Shown here piece after piece: positions 1 to 6,457 of a DNA stretch of 7,916 bases. Each line of letters begins with the position of its first letter. Within the stretch, counting starts at the first letter, position 1. Below the pieces are notes generated by a model that had not been told where the DNA came from, ran no database searches, and saw only the letters and a program-made list of their open reading frames with translations. The translations under genes were made by a program, and so were the position numbers. Source of the DNA: CAZMCH01 sp964564735 (GTDB lineage: Bacteria > Poribacteria > DTPJ01); contig CAZMCH010000141.1 of the NCBI GenBank assembly GCA_964564735.1, forward strand, positions 1 to 7,916, written 5' to 3'.

Positions 1-42
1 CGTTAAAAAGCTTCAATCTTTTAATCTTCAATTTATTTCTTG

Positions 43-66
43 CTTTGTGCCTTTGTGCCTTGGTGG
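43..66. repeat. Three tandem imperfect 8-bp repeats in the leader of the first operon
   Basis: Two identical copies of CTTTGTGC are followed directly by the related CTTGGTGG, about 50 bases upstream of the PfkB-type kinase gene. The rest of positions 1-112 is AT-rich with a T-run at 75-82. I found no confident promoter or gene in this leader. The phrase resembles short intergenic repeats that I recall from several bacterial genomes, but this window has no second copy, so dispersal is an inference. Confidence 0.5.
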
Positions 67-112
67 TAAATACAATTTTTTTACGTCGAACTCACGTTAA
101 ATAGGTATTGTT

Positions 113-1276
113 ATGTTAATTAAAAAGGTCAAAATACTCGAATTTGCCCCTACTGCTGATGAAATATGGCAAATAAAAAAGCATAAAAAAGATGGATATA
201 CTGACTATAACACCCAAAATGGTCTGGTTTCATTGTTAGATACAACACATGAGGCAAAACAACGTCCACAAATTAAGGCTGTTTATGCAGGTGGGAAAGC
301 CACAAATGTGGCACGTGTCATTGATAGGCTTCTGCCAGATAATATTCAAGCAGAAATTGAGCTTGTCACATTTCTGCCGCCACCAAAAGCCACAATGCGA
401 AATCTGAATTTTGGAAATTCGGGTATAGTTCCTTCAACACCAGCCGGAATATATACTCAATGTCTCCAGATAGAGAATCTAACTAAGATTAAGCCACATT
501 TTGAGGTTGTTGATGAACTTACTGAAACATCCGATATGCAGACTACAAGGCGTTGTATAGAAATTGTGCTTGAAGATGCTGGAACAAGCCTGAATTTTAG
601 TCCTCGTATGATATGGTCAATAGAATCAGCAAAGGCTGTTCTGTCAAGGCTTGCTAGTTTTATACATGAAGCGGATATGATTGTCATAGCAGGTGCACCG
701 CCTATATGGGAGAGTTCCGATAATTTGCTGACGCCTCATAATTTCTATGCCAAAATACTCAACCTTACTCGTGAGGATTGTCAAGTATCCATAGATGTTC
801 GTGGATATTATCTGCATGATTGTCTTATTGCGAAAAAACCTCCGAGATTTATCTTTATGAATAAAGATGAGTTTTTTGAGGCTAATGACACATGGAAAGA
901 ATTAGGTGGGAAGGCATTGAATTGCACATTGATTGTTCATAATAAAGAAGGTTGTTGGGTATGGGATAAAAAAATGCCTGATGGCAATAATATCTTTAAT
1001 GGTTCTATTTTCTTTCCTGCACCAAAAATCGAAAAAGTTTATTCCACAATAGGCGCAGGTGATGCAATGCACGCAGGTTTTCTTAGGGAATGGATATACT
1101 CGCAAGGGGAGGCAGATCAAATTAAACGTTCTGTTGTTTATAGCCAAACAGTCTCTGCAATATCCGTAAGTAATGAATTAGCAACCTATGGGATAGATAC
1201 AAAGGCTGTTGATGATATGTTAAACTCAATGGGAATGGAGATAGATCATGGAAAACAAGCATTTAGCAGAAGATAG
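113..1276 (+). CDS. PfkB-family carbohydrate kinase (1-phosphofructokinase / tagatose-6-phosphate kinase-like)
   Basis: A ribokinase-fold (PfkB) cytoplasmic kinase predicted to phosphorylate a sugar or sugar phosphate with ATP. The N-terminal strand and FAPTAD (residues 11-16) match the NPxxD region of FruK/LacC kinases. AGGKATNVARVI (59-70) is the family's first signature, with Ala where GGKG is usual. VIAGAPP (191-197) matches the central strand and loop, and MNKDE (249-253) the usual PN-x-x-E segment. STIGAGDAMHAGF (311-323) is the second signature, with the anion hole and catalytic base Asp317. At 387 residues it is longer than the usual 300-330; the extra length is mainly near residues 28-52 and 95-140. 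The start fits because the first strand begins at once, but the ribosome site is weak (AGG at 103-105). The gene overlaps the next by 29 bases. The substrate is unknown; the FruK/LacC subgroup is favoured over ribokinase because of the GGK-x-x-NVAR form. Confidence 0.87.
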   Translation: MLIKKVKILEFAPTADEIWQIKKHKKDGYTDYNTQNGLVSLLDTTHEAKQRPQIKAVYAGGKATNVARVIDRLLPDNIQAEIELVTFLPPPKATMRNLNFGNSGIVPSTPAGIYTQCLQIENLTKIKPHFEVVDELTETSDMQTTRRCIEIVLEDAGTSLNFSPRMIWSIESAKAVLSRLASFIHEADMIVIAGAPPIWESSDNLLTPHNFYAKILNLTREDCQVSIDVRGYYLHDCLIAKKPPRFIFMNKDEFFEANDTWKELGGKALNCTLIVHNKEGCWVWDKKMPDGNNIFNGSIFFPAPKIEKVYSTIGAGDAMHAGFLREWIYSQGEADQIKRSVVYSQTVSAISVSNELATYGIDTKAVDDMLNSMGMEIDHGKQAFSRR

Positions 1277-1862
1277 GCGGATTGATGAATTATCTAAACT
1301 ACAAGAGAGTATAAAAACGTTTATACATGATATTAGCTCACCTTTATCTGCTATATGGGGCTATACGAACCTTGCGACATTATGGCTAAAAAATGAGAAT
1401 GGCTCAAAAGATGAGTTATCTGAATACTTAGATGAGATAAATAAGCACATGAAAGAAATAGAACAGCTAACTAAAAATACATCCGCTTTATTGGGAAAGT
1501 TTGACACAAATGATTGGTCTGCTTCATTGAAACAGGCATTGTTGGATAGTAAAAAAGAATCTGATATTTTAGAAACCAATTGTATTAGCACAAAAAGACA
1601 AGATATAATGACTGATAAAAATCTGAATGTTATTACAAGTGTGATTATGGATTTAATAAATAGGGATCATACAACTGCTAACGTTCATATAAACGAGGAA
1701 GATATTACCGGAACAGAAGTTATGATAAAACAAGTAGGATCAGACTATATGCAGGCAGTTTTGCCAAAAAATATGGGCTTTTATATGCTTATACCAGCAA
1801 GTTCAATATATTATGTTAAAGTAAAGCCATCAACTAATCATATAGATATATATATGAGGTAG
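1248..1862 (+). CDS. Histidine-kinase-like phospho-acceptor protein with no recognisable ATPase motifs
   Basis: A 204-residue soluble protein. Residues 25-43 form an H-box of the HisKA dimerisation type (FIHDISSPLSAIWGYTNLA) with probable phospho-acceptor His27 followed by Asp and the conserved Pro-Leu. Residues 12-82 fit the two-helix hairpin of a DHp domain. The remaining 120 residues lie where HATPase_c would be. NLNVITSVIMDLINR (125-139) faintly recalls the N-box helix, but the Asn/Asp and glycine-rich ATP-lid motifs (N, G1, G2) are missing. No sensor domain, membrane segment or receiver is present. It could be a degenerate kinase acting as a phosphotransfer protein, in the manner of ChpT or Spo0B, or a dimeric regulator that is not phosphorylated. 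The ATG has GGAG seven bases upstream, lies within the kinase gene, and ends 20 bases before the oxidoreductase gene, so the three are probably co-transcribed. The H-box is clear; the biochemical role is inferred. Confidence 0.72.
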   Translation: MENKHLAEDRRIDELSKLQESIKTFIHDISSPLSAIWGYTNLATLWLKNENGSKDELSEYLDEINKHMKEIEQLTKNTSALLGKFDTNDWSASLKQALLDSKKESDILETNCISTKRQDIMTDKNLNVITSVIMDLINRDHTTANVHINEEDITGTEVMIKQVGSDYMQAVLPKNMGFYMLIPASSIYYVKVKPSTNHIDIYMR

Positions 1863-1882
1863 TCAATTTTTGGAGGGATATA

Positions 1883-2890
1883 ATGTCTATTAAAATTATT
1901 CAAATAGGTGTAGGTGGTTTTGGAAATTCTTGGCGACATGCACTAAAAACAACGCCTGATGTAGAAGTCGTAGGCTTAGTTGACATAGATAATGATAAAC
2001 TCAATGATGCAAAAGAATTTTATGGAGTTTCCTCAGATGGATGTTTTACAAATCCAGATAAAGAATGGTTTGATACTGAGGCAGACATTGTGCTTGATGC
2101 AACTCCACAAATAAATCATTATGCAAATGCAATGAAAGCATTTGTAGGAGGTAAGCATCTAATTGTTGTCAAGCCAATGAGTGACTCTTGGGAAACGGGT
2201 TTGGAGATGGTAAGAGAGGCAAAAAGACGTAATCTAAAAATGGTTGTGGCACAACAATTACGCTTTCATCCTGTTATTATGAAAATTAGGGAAATAATAC
2301 AATCTGGCATTTTGGGAAAGATTGGGTATATACATCAGGACGCTTTTTTCTCTAAAAAAGGCTATTCGGGAAGCTATCCTCAACCTTATCCACTCTTGGT
2401 GCAAGGTGCAATACATTTTTTTGACTATATAAGATGGGTTTTGGGTCAAGATGCTATAAATGTATGGGCTGAATGTTGGAATACACATTGGATAGAAACT
2501 GAGGGAATGAAATTCTCTTATGCTGTATTTGAAATGTCTGAAGGTTGTCGAGTTTGTTTTAGAGGGATAGCTTCTTCTACAGATACAACCAATTGGACAT
2601 GTAATTGGCGGATTGAGGGCGATAAAGGTATATTATCTGTTATAAATGACATCTTATATCTTAATGGAGAAAAAATCCCTGTAAAATGGTGGGACGAAAC
2701 AGATATAAGCGATCTTAATCTGCCTGTTCTTAACAAGATTATACTTGAAAAGATGATTGATTATATCAATGCAGGAGAAGAACCGGGATTTTCAGGAAAA
2801 AATAATCTTGGTAGTATGGAAATGGCTTTTAAGGCTATAAAATCATCTGTTATCGGACAAAAATGCAGGTTAGGTGTTGATCGAGTTTAG
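1883..2890 (+). CDS. Gfo/Idh/MocA-family NAD(P)-dependent oxidoreductase
   Basis: A 335-residue cytoplasmic dehydrogenase of the glucose-fructose oxidoreductase / inositol dehydrogenase family, whose members oxidise or reduce sugars, cyclitols or related compounds. The N-terminal Rossmann domain starts at once with IKIIQIGVGGFG (3-14), and VVGLVDID (29-36) holds the acidic residue that usually favours NAD. The family's EKP motif appears as VVKPMSDS (95-102): Lys97 and Pro98 are kept but the Glu is Val. In GAIHFFDYIRWVLG (175-188), His178 and Asp181 match the conserved catalytic-region histidine motif of the C-terminal alpha/beta domain. Length is normal for the family. A strong GGAGGG lies five bases before the ATG. 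It follows the sugar kinase and histidine-kinase-like genes closely, which suggests a shared sugar-related pathway. Substrate specificity cannot be assigned; family members with similar sequence act on very different compounds. Confidence 0.9.
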   Translation: MSIKIIQIGVGGFGNSWRHALKTTPDVEVVGLVDIDNDKLNDAKEFYGVSSDGCFTNPDKEWFDTEADIVLDATPQINHYANAMKAFVGGKHLIVVKPMSDSWETGLEMVREAKRRNLKMVVAQQLRFHPVIMKIREIIQSGILGKIGYIHQDAFFSKKGYSGSYPQPYPLLVQGAIHFFDYIRWVLGQDAINVWAECWNTHWIETEGMKFSYAVFEMSEGCRVCFRGIASSTDTTNWTCNWRIEGDKGILSVINDILYLNGEKIPVKWWDETDISDLNLPVLNKIILEKMIDYINAGEEPGFSGKNNLGSMEMAFKAIKSSVIGQKCRLGVDRV

Positions 2891-2906
2891 CAATTTCAAT
2901 TTTCCT

Positions 2907-2935
2907 TTGACATATATCAAATCAAGTGCTATAAT
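2907..2935 (+). promoter_or_regulatory. Perfect consensus sigma70 promoter with extended -10, upstream of ndk
   Basis: TTGACA at 2907-2912 and TATAAT at 2930-2935 are separated by exactly 17 bases. A TG at 2927-2928, one base before the -10, gives the extended -10 form. Transcription would start near 2942, leaving a leader of about 50 bases before the ndk start. The element lies just past the stop of the oxidoreductase gene, in the only plus-strand gap of this size between genes. No hairpin terminator is visible between that stop and the promoter, so upstream transcription may also read in. Confidence 0.88.
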
Positions 2936-2977
2936 GCACGTTGTTTCGCTTTTTTATTGAGTTTTTGGGCATTTTAT

Positions 2978-2983
2978 AAGGAG
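2978..2983 (+). promoter_or_regulatory. Ribosome binding site fixing the TTG start of ndk
   Basis: AAGGAG lies eight bases before TTG at 2992-2994. The next in-frame ATG is codon 7, inside the first beta strand that carries the nucleotide-binding KPD motif. The TTG is therefore the better start. Confidence 0.82.
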
Positions 2984-2991
2984 TACTAGAT

Positions 2992-3540
2992 TTGGAAAAG
3001 ACATTTGCTATGATAAAGCCCGATGCCGTTCAAAGAGGATTAATAGGGGAAATTATATCAAGATTTGAAAACGCTGGATTGAAAATAGAAGCCCTTAAAA
3101 TGATCAAAGCAAAACCAGAAGTTGTAGCTAATCTATACCCAAATAAAGAAGAATGGCTTCGTTCAGTTGGAACTAAAATGTCAAATACATACAAAAAATA
3201 TGATAAAGATATTGTTAAAGATATGGGAACGGATGACACCCTTGCTCTTGGCAAAATGGTTAGGCAATGGCTGATTGACTATATGTCTATGGGACCAGTA
3301 GTAATAATGATATTATCTGGCAATCATGCTGCAGAGGTAGTCAGAAAATTGATCGGCGATACAAACCCTATATTTGCACTGCCCGGCTCTATACGTGGTG
3401 ATTTCTCCATAGATTCAGCAGATTATGCCAATTCTGCTCATAGAGCAATTTTCAATATTGTTCATGCTTCTGAAAACAGCAAAGAGGCAGAACAGGAGAT
3501 CGAATTGTGGTTCGGAGGAGATAATGTCTCAGGTTCTTGA
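2992..3540 (+). CDS. ndk: Nucleoside diphosphate kinase, long form with internal insertion
   Basis: Transfers the gamma-phosphate of ATP to NDPs through a phospho-histidine, balancing cytoplasmic (d)NTP pools. TFAMIKPDAVQRGLIGEII (4-22) is the N-terminal signature with Lys9. SMGPVV (99-104), VVRKLIGDTNP (116-126), GSIRGDF (132-138) and NIVHAS (155-160) follow in canonical order; His158 is the active-site nucleophile, and Arg118, Thr124, Arg135 and Asn155 match substrate-binding positions. The protein ends with the usual EIELWF. It has 182 residues against about 140-150 in standard enzymes. The extra residues lie between about 48 and 98, where the short YxxHxxKPFF segment is replaced by a charged stretch (NKEEWLRSVG, then a GTDD motif). 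A similar long form exists in some archaea and uncultured bacteria, as I recall. It starts with TTG, sits behind a consensus promoter and overlaps the next gene by 17 bases, so it heads an operon. All the catalytic positions checked are present, so activity is expected. Confidence 0.93.
   Translation: MEKTFAMIKPDAVQRGLIGEIISRFENAGLKIEALKMIKAKPEVVANLYPNKEEWLRSVGTKMSNTYKKYDKDIVKDMGTDDTLALGKMVRQWLIDYMSMGPVVIMILSGNHAAEVVRKLIGDTNPIFALPGSIRGDFSIDSADYANSAHRAIFNIVHASENSKEAEQEIELWFGGDNVSGS
3514..3520 (+). promoter_or_regulatory. Ribosome binding site fixing the start of the J-domain gene
   Basis: GGAGGAG inside the 3' end of ndk lies three to five bases before ATG 3524. It is far stronger than anything before the upstream in-frame ATG at 3425, and the conserved J-domain begins only a few residues after 3524. 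The site therefore decides the start. Confidence 0.83.
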
Positions 3541-4252
3541 TGAATATTATGATATATTGGAATTAGATCATAATGCCTCAAAAAATGATATTAAAAGGGC
3601 ATATAGAAGGCTTGCTCTTAAATATCATCCAGATAAAAATCCCGGTAATGAGGAACGGGCATCTAAAATATTTACAAAAATTAACGAGGCATACAGTATT
3701 TTAATTGACATAGAACATATCGGAGAAACTTTTGAAACAGTTGATGATGCAAAGGCTTATTTTAAGCGCAACTTCTATGACCTTGCCAGACGAATTAACA
3801 GCGATGATTGTATTTCAGACAATATATTTCAAGAAGAATGTGACTATTTTTTCAGATACCAACTAGATGAAGTCTCTTGCGTCAAAAAAAGCATAATTGA
3901 GGCAAGGCGCATTATTGGATTAATGCGTAGGGCATCATTAAAAGGTTATGATATGTCCGTTATTATCAGTGAGTATGGTGAATTTTTTGAAAAATACGGA
4001 TTTATTGACGATCCTAGATTTAATGGTTATTCCGACCTAATAGCCGAATATGAAAGATTAATTGAGAATGAACCAAATAATGCCTTTGCGCATTTTGCAC
4101 TAGGGTTTATCTATGAAAAACTTAATATGATTGATATAGCCATAAAAGAATATAAGCTTGCCTTAAATATCGATCCTCATCATCATAAAGCAAAAAAAGC
4201 ATACGACAGATTATATGATCAACATATAAAAATGAGACAGGAGACCGCATGA
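3524..4252 (+). CDS. J-domain protein with C-terminal TPR (class C DnaJ-like co-chaperone)
   Basis: A 242-residue cytoplasmic protein. Residues 7-62 are a J-domain (DEYYDILELDHNASKNDIKR, then a basic helix, then KYHPDKNP) with the essential His35-Pro-Asp tripeptide in the loop, followed by helix III ending in NEAYSIL. J-domains stimulate the ATPase of DnaK-type Hsp70. There is no Gly/Phe-rich linker, zinc-finger domain or DnaJ C-terminal domain, so it is not the housekeeping DnaJ. Residues 65-170 are charged, probably helical and not recognised. Residues 172-220 contain a tetratricopeptide-like helical pair (AHFALGFIYEKLNMIDIAIKEY followed by ALNIDP), a likely protein-binding surface. The ATG lies 17 bases inside ndk. 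Its TGA overlaps the next ATG in an ATGA arrangement, which suggests translational coupling. The client protein is unknown; the neighbours suggest co-expression with NDP kinase and a URO-D-family enzyme but do not prove that they are clients. Confidence 0.88.
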   Translation: MSQVLDEYYDILELDHNASKNDIKRAYRRLALKYHPDKNPGNEERASKIFTKINEAYSILIDIEHIGETFETVDDAKAYFKRNFYDLARRINSDDCISDNIFQEECDYFFRYQLDEVSCVKKSIIEARRIIGLMRRASLKGYDMSVIISEYGEFFEKYGFIDDPRFNGYSDLIAEYERLIENEPNNAFAHFALGFIYEKLNMIDIAIKEYKLALNIDPHHHKAKKAYDRLYDQHIKMRQETA

Positions 4253-5325
4253 ACCATCGAGAATCCTTTCGCGCAATGATGAATTTTGAAAAACCAGATG
4301 AGCTATGTCAATTTGAGTGGGGCTATTGGTGGGAGACGATAGCTAGATGGCGACAAGAGGGATTGCCTGCTGATAAGCAACCGTGGGATGATTGCCAAAT
4401 TAGCCATTATTTTCGCCCTCCGATAAACTGTGGAATTACTCCCGCTTTTGAATGGAAGATCATAGAAGAAGATGAAACAAGCCGAGTCGTCCAAACTGGC
4501 TCAGGAATTATATGCCGAGAAAGTAAGATCGGCTCAAGATTACCCCAGTTTTTGAAACACCCTGTATCGAATAGAGATGACTTTGAATCAATAAAAGAAC
4601 GCCTTGATCCAAAAACACCGGGACGTTATCCTGATAATTGGGATCAATGGGCAAAAGACGCTGATAATTTCCCGCATATATTATGTCTTGGTGGTGGAGA
4701 GAATGGCTTTTTTGGTTGGCTTCGTGAACTCATGGGTCTGGAAGGGCTTTTAATGGCTTATGTTGAACAGCCAGAATTAGTCCATGAGATTTGCAGGTAT
4801 CATGTTTATTATCTCAAAAACTTATATGAAAGGGCATTAAAAGACGTAAAATATGATTTTATTTTCATGTGGGAGGATATGTCATATAAAAACGGTCCCT
4901 TAATTTCACCTGCGTTTATTCGTGAGTTTATGCTTCCATATTACAAAGAAATGGTTGATTTTTATAAGCAGATGGGAGCATCATGGGTAACCATTGATAG
5001 CGATGGTGATGTAACAAAGCTAATCCCCTTGTTTATTGAGGCAGGTATTGATGGGATGTTGCCTTTTGAAGTTGCAGCGGGAATGGATATTCGTGAAATA
5101 CGCAAGGCTTTTCCAAAATTTCGCATAATGGGTGGCATTGACAAGCGTGAAATTGCTAAGGGCAAAGATGCTATTGATAAAGAATTAGAATTAAAACTGC
5201 CGTTTATGTTCAAGCATGGTGGATACATACCGGGCATGGATCATCACATTCCACCAGAAGTATCTTATAATGATTTCAAATATTATCTACAAAGATGCAG
5301 GGAAATTTATAAATCCCAATACTAA
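4249..5325 (+). CDS. Uroporphyrinogen decarboxylase-superfamily protein of unknown reaction
   Basis: A 358-residue TIM-barrel protein of the URO-D/methyltransferase superfamily. Family-like segments include an N-terminal NHRESFRAMMNFEKPDE (2-18), FMWEDMSYKNGPLISPAFI (206-224), DSDGDVTKLIPLFIEAGIDG (250-269), LPFEVAAGMDI (271-281), MGGIDKR (294-300) and GGYIPGMDHHIPPEVS (324-339). It is not HemE: the RQAGRY loop with the catalytic Asp is absent, the N-terminus reading FEWGYWWETIARW instead. It also lacks the His-x-Cys...Cys zinc site of MtaA/MtbA corrinoid methyltransferases; the corresponding strand reads WVTIDSDGDV. No corrinoid protein or haem gene is nearby. It belongs to an uncharacterised subgroup that I associate with Poribacteria and Planctomycetes-type genomes (recollection). 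The start overlaps the upstream stop as ATGA, with AGGAGA at 4239-4244 as ribosome site. The 3' end overlaps the converging lpxB by 39 bases. Confidence 0.83.
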   Translation: MNHRESFRAMMNFEKPDELCQFEWGYWWETIARWRQEGLPADKQPWDDCQISHYFRPPINCGITPAFEWKIIEEDETSRVVQTGSGIICRESKIGSRLPQFLKHPVSNRDDFESIKERLDPKTPGRYPDNWDQWAKDADNFPHILCLGGGENGFFGWLRELMGLEGLLMAYVEQPELVHEICRYHVYYLKNLYERALKDVKYDFIFMWEDMSYKNGPLISPAFIREFMLPYYKEMVDFYKQMGASWVTIDSDGDVTKLIPLFIEAGIDGMLPFEVAAGMDIREIRKAFPKFRIMGGIDKREIAKGKDAIDKELELKLPFMFKHGGYIPGMDHHIPPEVSYNDFKYYLQRCREIYKSQY

Positions 5326-6441
5326 TTTTGCTACTCTCTCAACTGCCCCTGCTTCGCCCATTTTTTCACGAACCTTACGGAGTTCATCTCTCTGTTTTTC
5401 TAGTTCCTGAGAATTACTCAGCATTTTTATCGCTATCTGTGATATATTATTCGGATTTGCCTTATCTTGAAGTAACTCAGGAACTATCATTTTATCAGCT
5501 ATGATATTTGGCAAAGTTGTCGACTTGACATTAGGATTAGCCATTCTGCTCATTACCGCCCATGAAATCCCTGAAACCTTATAGATCACAATCATTGGCG
5601 CAAGCATAAATGTTGCCTCAAGGGTCGCTGTTCCAGAAGCCATAATAATCAAGTCTGTTATATTCATCATGTCATAGACATCTGATCCATCAATTATCGT
5701 TACAGGTGGGTCTTGCATATCTGGGAGCATGTCTTGTGAAATAGTTTGCGCCACTGGCAAAATAAACTGACAATCTGGAAATTTTGATTTTATTATCTTT
5801 GCGGATTCCAGCATTACCGACAAAAGCCTATTGATCTCTTTTCTTCTACTGCCGGGCATTAATCCTATAATAGTTTTATCAAGGTCAACCCCGAATTTTC
5901 TATATGATTCCTCTTTGCTTATGGATGGCTTAACAATATCAAGCAGCGGATGACCGACATAATGGACATTTGCACCTGCCTGACGATAGACTTCCGCCTC
6001 AAATGGAAATATTGACGCAACAGCAGAAGTATATTTTGCGATAACATCAGCCCTTTTTTTTCGCCAAGCCCATGCTTTAGGTGGAATATAGTATATAACG
6101 GCGATTTTGTGTTTATAGATGAACGGAAGCAAACGCATATTGAAATCAGGAAAATCAACAAGAACTATAGCGTCTGGTTTTTGCTCTATAATAAGTCTTT
6201 TCAAACTATTTAATCTATTTAATATGACAGGTAGTTTGCCCAAAACTTCAGTGATACCCATAACCGCAAGGTCTGATATATCATATTTGATGTCAACCTC
6301 TGCCTGTGCCATGAGTTTTCCACCCATGCCAAATATGCTTATTGATGGACGGAGTTCTTTAAGCTTCAATGCAAGCCTAGCACAATGAATATCGCCAGAG
6401 GCTTCACCCGCAACCATCATTATTTTAGGATTATTATTCAT
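5287..6441 (-). CDS. lpxB: Lipid-A-disaccharide synthase
   Basis: A GT-B-fold (family GT19) glycosyltransferase that joins 2,3-diacylglucosamine-1-phosphate (lipid X) to UDP-2,3-diacylglucosamine, making the beta-1,6 disaccharide of lipid A at the inner face of the cytoplasmic membrane. Residues 8-18 contain the signature MVAGEASGDIH. FGMGGKLM (37-44), the LAVMGITEVL segment (58-67), VDFPDFN (95-101, with the conserved Asp98) and PPKAWAWRKKR (120-130) follow. The C-terminal half has GLMPGSRRKEI (193-203), with the conserved Arg of PGSR, and then ASGTATLE (268-275) and LPNII (310-314) of the UDP-sugar site. Its 384 residues are a normal length. The ATG at 6441 has no purine-rich ribosome site within 15 bases; the upstream sequence is TTTGGGCTATCCCT. 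Translation may depend on coupling to lpxI. The last 12 codons and stop lie antisense to the URO-D-family gene. Confidence 0.96.
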   Translation of the reverse strand: MNNNPKIMMVAGEASGDIHCARLALKLKELRPSISIFGMGGKLMAQAEVDIKYDISDLAVMGITEVLGKLPVILNRLNSLKRLIIEQKPDAIVLVDFPDFNMRLLPFIYKHKIAVIYYIPPKAWAWRKKRADVIAKYTSAVASIFPFEAEVYRQAGANVHYVGHPLLDIVKPSISKEESYRKFGVDLDKTIIGLMPGSRRKEINRLLSVMLESAKIIKSKFPDCQFILPVAQTISQDMLPDMQDPPVTIIDGSDVYDMMNITDLIIMASGTATLEATFMLAPMIVIYKVSGISWAVMSRMANPNVKSTTLPNIIADKMIVPELLQDKANPNNISQIAIKMLSNSQELEKQRDELRKVREKMGEAGAVERVAKLVLGFINFPASL

Positions 6442-6457
6442 AGGGATAGCCCAAACA

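Noticed and set aside
1883..2890. GnnA-type UDP-GlcNAc dehydrogenase of lipid A synthesis
   Set aside because: It is a Gfo/Idh protein, but it is on the opposite strand in a different operon and no GnnB-like aminotransferase is present.
3425..3523. Upstream in-frame ATG at 3425 for the J-domain gene
   Set aside because: It would add 33 residues unlike any J-protein and overlap ndk by over 100 bases, whereas ATG 3524 has a strong GGAGGAG site.
4962..5237. Minus-strand open frame inside the URO-D-family gene, and similar ones elsewhere
   Set aside because: These are reading-frame shadows of well-supported genes, without family motifs or ribosome sites.
4249..5325. HemE (true uroporphyrinogen decarboxylase of haem synthesis)
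   Set aside because: The N-terminal RQAGRY-type loop with the catalytic Asp is absent and no haem genes are adjacent; only superfamily membership is supported.
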